A stretch of DNA of 64,000 nt from Dirofilaria immitis (lineage: Eukaryota; Nematoda; Chromadorea; Rhabditida; Onchocercidae). Within the stretch, counting starts at the first letter, position 1. Each line of letters begins with the position of its first letter. The stretch is taken from the NCBI GenBank assembly GCA_024305405.1, contig JAKNDB010000079.1, positions 1,742,501-1,806,500 of the forward strand, in the 5' to 3' direction. The notes beneath the pieces are model-generated. The model was not told the origin of the DNA. It was given only the letters and a program-made list of their open reading frames with translations, and did not search any database. Below, piece after piece: positions 49,440 through 60,300 of this stretch. The position numbers and the translations under genes are program-made.

Positions 49440-50279
49440 ACTTATTGTGGCAATGATAAATAGATAACAAGGTGTGGCTATGCTGCCACCAGCATCGTCC
49501 GATTCTTAAAGGAGAGCTGATCCTCGGCTAGCACAATTTTTCGACAAGGCCTGAGCGATTGACGTTTTACCGCCTGTATAGCTGCATTATTTACAATTGA
49601 TCTTAAAACGCGCCAAGCCTGCAATGCAACAATTCTGTCTCAAGGTTGCGGAATAGTATAATCGATTTTTTTGTCTTCACTACGTTTGTAGGGATTGGGG
49701 TTTGACGTAGAGTGGTTTTTTATGCATATAGTATTCGTTGAGTTGCTTTTTGAGGCGAGGGATATTGTTAGATTCATCTGTGTTCAGTCCAGTATATGGA
49801 AATTCTGGTTGCTAATCATATGTTTTCATGATATCACTGATAGTGTCATGACATCGTTTGAGATGTGCTTCTATCAAAACGATGGTGTTGAAAATTTCCT
49901 CATATCTGTTGTTATCGATGAAAAAGTTTATTAACATATGAACCAGTGAGGGAAATATCTTGTTTAAACGTATTCAAAACAACCATTACTTTAGATGATT
50001 TATTTGAGTATCATATTATTTTTAATCGAATTTATGAGATCATCAAAATATGGAATAAAAAGTAGAGATTACATCGAAAGAAGTTAAATTAAAAATGCAA
50101 AAATTATTGAATGAATCTGAGAAGAGTAACATGGTTATTTAGAAGTACATGAAATTTGATGCTGCTAGGGAATGCTAATAGTAGGTTAAAAACAGATGAT
50201 AATCTGATTTATAGGGCGAAACAGAAATAATAATTGGTTGAGATTTTGATTTAATCCTAATTGGAATTTTAGATGCCAT
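49440..50279 (-). pseudogene. Decayed minus-strand coding relic, family not recognised
   Basis: From ATG at 50279-50277 the minus strand reads MASKIPIRIKSKSQPIIISV and soon meets stops. From about 50000 to 49480 it reads long, non-AT-biased, protein-like sequence in changing frames: MVVLNTFKQDISLTGSYVNK, then NRYEEIFNTIVLIEAHLKRC, QPEFPYTGLNTDESNN and AWRVLRSIVNNAAIQAVKRQ. It is broken by TAG at 49814-49812, TAG at 49682-49680, TGA at 49642-49640 and TAG at 49480-49478, and by shifts near 49918 and 49680. No splice sites are needed between the segments, so it could be a retrocopy or a piece of a mobile element; helical, charged segments would suit a gag-like protein, but that is a guess. It lies opposite in strand between alx-1 and the FLYWCH gene. 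No gene symbol is justified. Confidence 0.5.
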
Positions 50280-50541
50280 CTTCCTAAAAAATTCGTAGTT
50301 TAGATTTTTGTTCTTTTTAAAAGAAGAATTGTTATGAAACTTATAGTGAAGGATGAAGAAATGAATAGGTATTACTATTCATTTGAGATCCTCTCTTGTT
50401 CATCTAAGTTTTGGATCGTCTCTTGTATTTCCTGAATATCACCGATTCCTAAGTATCGGTTCTATCTTGTATTTCTTCTTTCCCTAATTTTTTTAAAAAA
50501 ACAAATTCAGAATAGCAAAACTACATTTTCTGGGAACAGCT
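50280..50541 (+). promoter_or_regulatory. Upstream region of the FLYWCH gene
   Basis: A pyrimidine-rich stretch and AAATTCAG ending near 50510, about 30 bases before the ATG, could be a spliced-leader acceptor. Inferred from motif only. Confidence 0.3.
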
Positions 50542-51322
50542 ATGACGGACCCTGTTAACGCAGGAAATACGTACGAACAAAGCCAGCAAGAGATGGAAAG
50601 TGGCGAAGTGGAAATTGTGGATTCTGGTCAGGTGAGCAAGTTTCCTTGCTAGGCAATGAATACCAGTTTGTTTCTATAAATTAGTACGAGAAAAATTATA
50701 TTTTAGTGGATCGATCAAAATTCGCTTCTTTAAATTTTCTATTCCAAAATTTATTTAGAATGGTTTGTCTAAAAAATTTCCAATATTGCCAATATTTAAA
50801 ATCGAATTATATCTTATGAAAATATATTTATAAACATTGATTTATCAATATCGGTTTCTAAATTTCCAAATTTTACTTATTATTTAGGTCATTGATGAGC
50901 TGGATGAAGCACTGATGCAAATTGGTGATGCCACTGGCAGTGAACAACACAGAGAATATGATGACAGTATGCATGACCAAGGAAAACAAGGTGGTAGAAT
51001 ACAGCAAGATGTCGGCCTACATATGGTGAATATTTTGTTAGATTTTAGAAATTTTAATGTTATGAAAAAGTTTATGTATCAAAATCTATAGTTCGATTTT
51101 ATTGATGCTATATGTATTTTCTTAAAGAGCGTCAGCGAAGAAGTGATTGTCGAAACGGAAGAAAGTCACCCAGCAATGTCTCCAACTCCGGGAAGTGATA
51201 TAGGCGATATGGAAGAATGCATAAATGATGAGGATGGACTATACAGTGACGATGAAGATCATTCAGATATGTTTGCTGACCGAGAAGTTGATCAAGTTAT
51301 CAGAGATCCGGTAACTGGAGAG
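50542..51322 (+). CDS. FLYWCH gene exons 1-3: acidic N-terminus
   Basis: MTDPVNAGNTYEQSQQEMES leads into stretches dominated by Asp and Glu (SDDEDHSDMFADRE near the end of exon 3) and a Ser/Pro segment SHPAMSPTPGSD that could be phosphorylated. All three exons end in phase 0 at good GT donors. Acidic N-termini of this kind are common in transcriptional regulators; no domain is recognised. Confidence 0.75.
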
Positions 51323-54300
51323 GTATGATTTTGAACCTGTTCTACTTTAGGATTACCATCTTTTTATTGTTTTGAGCTCTTAAATGAGAATTCAAGAAGT
51401 ACGATTATATAGAGAAGATTGAAGGGAAACTTTTCTCGAAGAAAGTTTAATTTTTTAAGTACCTCTGATAATATTCGATGTCACAGATAAGTTTGACAAT
51501 GGATTTGGAAGACCTTGTATCTCGAACAATAACTTTTGATAATGGTGAAAGAATTATCTTGTGTTTTTCAAAGCGATGTCGACCGCAAATAGCCTGGAAT
51601 GGACATCTTTATGTTGCCGCGTCTGATGTTAGTTTTCGGTAACTATGCGTACTATACCTGTGAAAACGATGGGATAGAAAATTTCATATTCAACTACTTA
51701 TTTATCTTTGAAAGTACATTTAAGTAAAAGCAAGTGATATGCATATTTATTTAGTAAATTTGAATCCCTACTGATTCCATTTTTTTTTGCATTTTTGAAT
51801 TTATGTTGAAGATGGAATAAGCCATTAAAATTGGGCGCACAGTTCTGAAATAAATAACAAAATAAGCTTTGGAAAGTAACGTTTGGTACACTAAATTACA
51901 AAATCTAAAAATCTTTTGTAGTTGCCTGTTTGGGGTCTTAATCATGTGTTTTTTTCTGATTCCAAATCCAAATGCAAAATAGTTCGTCCTAATTCTTTAT
52001 TGTTTCAGTTGAGTGAAGTTAGTTATACAAAGTGGCGTTGTGTAAATGAAGGATGTCCTGGTGCTTTACGAACTTCTCCAGGATTGACCGAATTACGTTC
52101 TTCTGGGCATCACCATTTAACTACTTGTAAACCGGATGACTTGCGAGTAAGCAGAATTTGACGAAATACAGACAATAGTCACGACTAAGTTATTTTCGGT
52201 TATTTACATTTTAAAATTGAACTCATGCAAGTAATTTCTTTATTTAGGTACGTCTCCGTATTGTTATTTATGATCTACGTCTGATGGCTGAATTTACAGA
52301 CGATCCATTAGAAGATCTTTACAGTCATTTCGGTATATTTTTTCGTTATTTGATGGTTTTAACAATGATTTATATTATTTCAAGCTAGCAGTGTATTACT
52401 TTTTCAGTTGAAAAGTTAGCCGCTGAAAATCCAGATGTTTTGGCTTTGTTTCCTCCTTTGGATACGCTGGTAAAAAGATTGACAAAACATCGAGAATACA
52501 AAGTAAGGATTTTCTTCATTTTTGGTGAACCATTACTACAATATAATATAGTATGACTATGCGTACAAAGCGTTGTTTGAATATTTAGTGATTATTAGTT
52601 CTGGGACATTATTTCGGTATGTTAAAAATTCAAATTATCGAGACTATTAACTTCATCCGTGACAACAACATTTTATCTATTAATTTTTCTGTGGAAAGTG
52701 AAACAGATTTTTTCGTTCCTTCTACTTCAGATTTACAAGAATAATTAATTCTCATTAGAGCTGTAGAATTCTTGTCACCTACAGAACTCAAGTAATTTTA
52801 ATAACGGAATGGTCATACTGAGAAATGCTTTGAAAGATGATTTTTATTTCTAAACTTAACTCGAGCTCATAGATTGTTCTGTTTGATTGTTGATTTTCAA
52901 CAAAGCAAAGGTCATATATGTATTATGATTGTCTTTCTTGATTTTTAATTCCATCCATACTTATATAAAATGACATTTTTTGTAAAATAATTCGTTGTAG
53001 ACTGCTTGAATATCAGAAATGCAATTTATCGAAATATTTGATGATTTCTTTACCTTTAGCTTTCTCATTTTCATCATAGTAAATGAAAAAGGTGATTTAA
53101 ACGTAACAAGCGAATTATAATTATTTTACTGTAATGACTATAAGCAACAAAAAGTTTAGATAGTCATCCTAAGTCAGGTTCAAAAAGACGAAAAAGAGTA
53201 AACAGTATTTAATGCACTTTAATTTTCTTCTTGTCATTTGAAATTATTTTTGAGGTGTATCGTCGACGATTTGAATATGAAAAATAATGGCCGAGCGGCG
53301 TCGTGGTTTGCATTCTAAAGGTAACATTTATGTTTTTCATTTTTTTCTCATTGTCGGGAATTATTCAATTTAGTTTTGATAGTTTACTTTATTACTAATA
53401 ACGTTAAATAATATAAATCAGATTCTTTAAATTCTTTAATAATGAAAATTCCATATCGGTCTTGCATATTGAAACTTTCGAATGTGAATTTATTGGATTT
53501 AGACTGTGCTCCTGCTATGCTTCGAAGAATGCGTCCGTTCCCACCGGTTCGTTTTTTTTATTTTTGCAACTTTGTCTTTTCATTTTTATAATTTTACTCT
53601 AATAGAGTAAAGATGATGCTTGTTATGTTAAAATACGATTAGAAAATATTCAAAAGTTGATTTTCACCTCTCATTTAACATAAACCTTAACTTTCTATTT
53701 ATGTATTAGCAGTAATTTCCCGAAATAAAAACATTGTGCTAACTTTTTATCATGCATTTAGTCGGTATGTATCGAATGTGGTATATCAATTGTAACTGAT
53801 GCGGACACCACATCGCAGGAGAATTTTGTGGATCATGTGTCACAGGATCATCAAAGAGAGGCCACATCTCAGTATTATTCGTTTCCGGGAGTACATCTTT
53901 TTGAGGTTTTTGATTAATCTGTTAAAAAACCAAAATAAAAAATAATTGTTAGATATTAAAATAGTTCCAGTAAAAAAAACATTTCGGTACAGCCTGAATT
54001 GGCGATGTTGAGAATTAGAAAAGATATAGAAGTGGTAAAATGCCTAAAGAAAGACTGAATATTGATATGACATGCATTTTCACCAACTTTGGTGTGATGA
54101 CATAATGGATGAAGGATTAAAGAGCGGAACAAAAATAGAAGTACTTTAGATTATGCAATTTACGGTAGTAGTAAATTATCAGATTGCAGCAGTGGATGCG
54201 TGAACTACAACAGCGCAGCCGATACAAAATTCGGCGCTTTTCAATGCACAATGAAAGTTTATTCTTCCTCTGCGCAGCAGACGATCGCTGGTGTCGCACT

Positions 54301-57300
54301 TATGGCGTTAATTCTGATGGTCTCCATTGTACTGCGTTTGTCCGTGTCTACGATTATAGAGTAAGCGAATCAAAGTAGCAAGAATTTTATCGTACAAAAA
54401 TTGAAATCAAATTACAATAATATCGATTTATAAAATGACTCATAGAGATACATCGCTTGATAAAGAATAATATAAACTGAGAATAATAAACAAGATTAGC
54501 AAGAGGTTTTGTAACTGAAAGAATCATGGTTTTCGTATATCATTATCGTTGGCGCTCCTACATCCAATGTTTTTTCACTTATTTTTACGGATGAACCAAT
54601 AAGTATGTAAAGAAAATGAAATTATTAGTAATTTTTTAGAGGGTTTCGCGGCAAGAAACTCGGGTTTTGCGAATACAGTACTGCCTCGATCATAATTTTC
54701 ATAGTGGTAAGTGATTTTTGTTTATGTGTAAATTTTTTAAGGAATGATGAACAACAATTCCAATTGTGTCGGTTAATGTATTTTAATACTAAGGGAGCTT
54801 TTATAGATGAGGATGCAACGGTTGATGCTCCATTCACTCCGGAAATTTTCATGCATGAAGTGGAAGAAAGACGTTTGCGAACTGCTGGCATGGTGAAAAG
54901 TCATGCACAACGCGCGCGACTTTTGAAGCGACGAGGTGAAATAGGAAGTGAAATCATGTCAGGTTAGCTCTACTTATAAAAATCTCGTTGTTACTGTCTA
55001 GAATAGATATATTAGCAGTTGATACATATTACTGAAAAACTAATTCCATTTCTTATCCATCGTCAGTTATTGGCTCCTAATCGTCTACAAACTAGTCTGA
55101 TGGTAATCCTTGCAAATATAAGTGCTTTGAAGGAGATGGCGATTGCCTTCTAATGAAAAATTGTTTGTTTGAAGTGTTTAACGCTATGTTTTTAATTCGT
55201 TGAGATTATGTTCTAAAATAATGAGTTTCATATTTCACAGTGAAAAATATTTTAAGCTAATATGATAAAAGTAGAGTAGAGTCGTGTATTTCGATTTACA
55301 AGTGAATCACGAGTTTCAGAAAATGGTGGTGTGTGGTCTGAAGAGGGAGTCAGAGAAGATGACTCAAATTTGCAGTAAGAATAGTTTATTTATTCATCTT
55401 TCATTTCGCATGTCCAATGTTCACTTTGCCAAAATGAAGAAAGATTCATTATATTTTTAGAGAATTAGATGCCTATACATCTGATGTTGGCAAACGGCCA
55501 TCTCAAGTACGAAATGATGACTCTACGTCAGTGGTCGAATTTGCTGAAGGACCGGATACTGAACACGACGGTTAGTATTATTTTCTCTGTGTCTTTTCGA
55601 TGCTGAAGTTGTTTATATATGTACCAAAGATACTTTTCCAATTTATGAAAGGTTGAGTGATTTTTCTGCTTAGTTCAGTCATACGCACACTCTGTTATTT
55701 GAGGAAAGCTTAGTGCAGGTGTGTAAATGCTCAGTTCTTGTGGATATTAGTCTAATTTGAGTCAGCAAACATTATTTAAAAATTATTCTTTCCATATTTT
55801 TCAGGACAGGAAGATACAGTTGGTGGTGATGGCGAACGAAATGTTGATTTTGGTATAGAAGGTAGTGAGGAAGGAGTCGGACAAGAAGAACAAGTGGGAG
55901 AAAATACTTCATCGAAACTGAAACGAGTAAACTTGCAAAGACCTAGATTTATAGGGAGGTAAGCTAAACAGTAAGGAAATTTTGAATTGATGCATTCTAT
56001 TACAATGCGACTAAAAAGACGGACTGCAGTAACACTCTCTTCTCTATGTTTTGCATATGTTATGTAGATATTGACAATTAAACTAATGTTAATATCACTC
56101 CGCATTAAATATAAAAATACTTTTTTCGATATGGGCAACAAAATGTTGGCCAGAATTTCCCATATGGCAGAATTGTCAAATCAGACTACGATGAGAAGCG
56201 AGAAGTAAGCACTTAATATAACTTTAAATTAATATTGTTCTCGCAAAAATCTCACAATCTTCCAATTTTTCGAACTTAGGGGTGAAGGATTTATCTATGA
56301 GCTTAAGAAAATGTAGTCTTTGATATCATAATTTTTTCCCATAATTATGATATAGAAAAGCTTTAGAATGCACTAAAACATAAGTAGTGCTTTAAGTTAC
56401 AGAGTATGGCAATATTGCTAGAAGGTTCGCTGTGGGATGATGATGGAGCAGGGTGTTCCGTATAATTCCGATTCAATAACTTTTATGGCATTGCTAATTA
56501 TATTGGAACCTGGTTGTGTTAGTAGTAAATTAAAGTCCTGAACGTCATTTGTTTGTTAATAACTATTTATTTCAAGAAATCCTGGATTTGATTCATTTTA
56601 GGTAGCAAATTTGGTCGAACAATGCAATCGTCGTGTCAGTGAAAGTCGTTCAATACGTTCCATTGAAAGCAGAGAAATTCAAGGTGTTAGCGGGCCGGGC
56701 CAGCCACATTACGTCACTCATCGATCAAATTTTTCCAGCTACACACTTTATAATTTAGTTATGCAGATTGAATTGCAGTGCGAGGTTTGTATTGTAATAA
56801 ATTATTTTGCAAAATTTGTCTTAATCAGAAATTTTCCCGAAATTTTCTTCAGAAAGTTTGAGTCCTATTATAAAAGGCTAGACACTGTACATAATATGGA
56901 TTGTGAGTTTCTTTCGAAATACTGAATACAGTTTCAAATACATTAGCTAAAATTTTGATTTTTTGATAGTCGAGAAATAAAATTACTTCGAATAGGCAAA
57001 CAATTCTAATAAAAGTTTATGTATTTTATTCAATATTTTTTGCAGCTTTTTAAAGAACGAGCTCAATCTTTGAAACATATTGTGGCAGCAAAAAATATTT
57101 GAAATATCTCACGTCTCTTTGTGATAGTATTGCTGCCGATCCAGATTGCAATAAACCCGTAGAAGAACTGGCGGCTGAAATTTTTGATCTGAAAGAAATT
57201 GTAAACAGTGGAATAGTAGTCACCAAACAAACAAGTTTGCTTCCAACATTAAGTTTTGGAAGCGGTGATGAAGGTAGTAATTCAGCGCAGCAGCGTGATG

Positions 57301-60300
57301 GAAAAAGTGAATCAGAAACGCAGCCGCTTATTTTTCTTCCAGTGGTACCAGCAAGAAGTACACCAGAGGAATTAGGTTGGGGTTTTCTGAAATCTTTTTG
57401 AAATAACTTTTTGCATTTGTTGCTGAATATTTGTTAGGTAATTTTTCTGCCTCTCTGTTTACATGTACGATTTTTGCAGTGCGTGATAGACATGCACGTA
57501 ATTTTTCTGTTTGTAGATGCAAAAATGTTCGTCTCTCTGATAGAAAGTTTCTCAAATGCTTCTTTTTACTTCTATATGTGAATTGGACTAGTATGAATAT
57601 TATAAAAGCACCTAAATTTTTATTTTTCAGAAAAATCACAGTTGATGAAGAAGCAGAAATGGATGTTACGGAACAGTCTGAAACAGCGGTAATCTTTCTG
57701 CTTTAATGAACTTAGGATCAGAATTGTGCAAATAATTGTAATTCCCAATTTTTCTAAAAGTAATTTTTTAAATGAATTCTTAATTCTTTTAGAAGTAATT
57801 TTTTTTTAGAATGCACAGCCAAATTTGAGAAGATCAAAACGTGGAAAAGGGAAAGATGAAACTGATATACCTTTCGAAACGAAGAAAGGAAAAAGCTCCT
57901 TTAATTGCAGTTTCAAAAGCAGAAGCATCCACAAGGTAACAAATTATAAGAGACTTTAACATTTAATTTCTCACTGTATAGGATTGATTATTCACAAATT
58001 AAAAGATTATCAGATTAGTCAAGAATCATATTCATAACAGTTGATTTCTTAATGTTTCTTCAGTTTTTTCTCATTATAAAATAGGTTATAACTTAGTATG
58101 TTGCATAATGTTGTCTAAAGTGATATTGTCATGAGATTTTAAATAAAACTCAAATACTCCAAAAAAATATAGACATCGTTCTATTATTCGAATTGAAAAA
58201 GAAAGCAGAAACAAATTCGTTATTCAAATGTTGTGCTCATTTTTGGATTTCGTTTTAGTATGTTTTCAAAAAGAACATAGCTAACTAGATATGAACTCAG
58301 TTAGTAGTTCATAGTTAGATATGATTATTGGAAGAGATGGAAATCATGTTGGGAGTTATCGAAATTCTAAATCTTTTTGTTTGGGGTAATCCAGTTGTTA
58401 TTTGTATTCATGCCTTTTAATTTTTCATAATCTTATTTTTGTATTGGAAAGTTCAGAACAGAATGCAGAAAATTAAAAGCCTATGACTCTAAACATCACC
58501 AAAACAGTTCAACTGTTCATTGCAGTGAACTATTGGTAGTGTATAACTGTACACTGATCTTATAAAAATATGGATACTATCGTGAAATAATCTTGGAGAT
58601 GATGTGCTGAAAATTGCCTAATGGAAATATCTGTTTAGGGAGCCATATCAAACAAGAAGAAGTCGTGGTGTCCTAAAACCTAACACCAAAGGAGTTTTCG
58701 ATAAAGCGACGTATGTTGGAGGAACGGAGGTTTCTTTATTTTTGAAGAGATTATGAAGTTGTTCTATAGTGCTTCAAAAGAATAAAATAGCTTTGCGCCA
58801 TAATTTGTATGTCAGAGCTTTAGGATTCTAGGAATGCTGTAGAATCACCATTGGCAGAAAAAATTAGGATAGAACCACATATTGTTTTCTTTTGCCATTC
58901 GCTACAGAAAGAATTAATTTTTCATCTCAGGAAAGCTAAGATTCTAAACGTGAAGGATTAAGTCTTGGATCTTTTATTTGTAAAATTGATTTTTATCACT
59001 ATCAATTTTTATGTGAATATTTTTGAAAGTTTTGAAATTTTCAGGCAACTTCAGCAGAAGGAGATGGTAAGCATTCAACTATTATTTGAATGAATTCATT
59101 TCCTATTCATTATTCTTATCGTACTTATTAAGTCCTTAAAATTATTATCATACTTATATTTTTTGTGATTTTATAGAATCGAAATCTCCAGAATCACGAG
59201 AAACTTACACATTGAGTAAGTTGCTTATATCTCTTTAAATTTGTAATTTCTCAATTTTCTTATCCAACTATTTATCCTTCTGTTAGTATATGAAATTCTG
59301 ATAATGCTATTTTTAGACTCTTTATGTTTCTTTTCTTTTTGTTTCTTGTATTATGTATTGCATAATGTGTTACATAATACAAGAATTACATAATGTGTTA
59401 CATAATGTTTCTTGTATTATGTGTTACATAATACAAGAAACAAAAACTTGGACTTTGAAAATCGTGTAGTCTGATCTGATAAAGCGTCAGTACACAATAT
59501 CATTTTTTTCTTTCTTTCAAAACGTATTTAAAGATTTATTCCTTGTCGTAAAATTTTAAAAATGATGTAAAACTAAAGAAATTTTTAGACTCTGTAATGA
59601 TGTTGAAGTAGATAAATAAGTTTAATATTGGCAGGTTTATCATTGATTGATTTTTGAAATGGTATAGCAATCATTAAACATTATATTTATTTGTAAATAT
59701 AGCTCGTTTAATTTTTAGATTTTTTGATCTTATTCTTCTTTCAATTATATTTTTGAACAGTGCATTTTGATAAAAAACAAAATAAATTCAAATATTGATA
59801 TGCAATCGAGAAAGAATTAAACAGAAGTCGAAATATAAAATTCTCTTTTATATCAGTTTTTTATATCTTTAAGGACGGATACCATTCAGTGGACAAAACT
59901 CAAAATTGAAACTGGCTGGACGTATTATGCATCTTGGCGCCGAATCGGAAGAACTAACTGGGAAACCGATGACTTTAAGAACTGCTGCTGGAAATTTGGT
60001 TAGTTTGATTTCTTAGCCACTAAATTATTTTCGAGAGATATTGGGGACAACGGATAGAAGGAGTTAACTGCTTACTGATCAGTACCGTTTTTAAAGCTTT
60101 TATGGCGATAAATTACGATTTCTTTTAATTTCGTATTTAATGATACATCAATATATATAATGTAATTTGCTTGTCATGGAATTAACTTTAGACAGATTTC
60201 TGTCGTTTCCAGAATCTTTTTATTATTACTTTTGTTATAGCATACTGGATCTTAAGTTTGGAACAGCTTCCAATGCTTTGTCCTGAAGAATAAAATGTCC

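Noticed and set aside
49441..49660. Structured non-coding RNA or tRNA in the GC-richer stretch
   Set aside because: No cloverleaf or internal promoter boxes; the minus strand reads as decayed coding sequence instead.
57890..58643. Certain frame error in FLYWCH gene exon 23
   Set aside because: Using the acceptor TTTAGGGAG (58643) instead of TTTAG (58639) restores phase without any error, so this site is left ambiguous.
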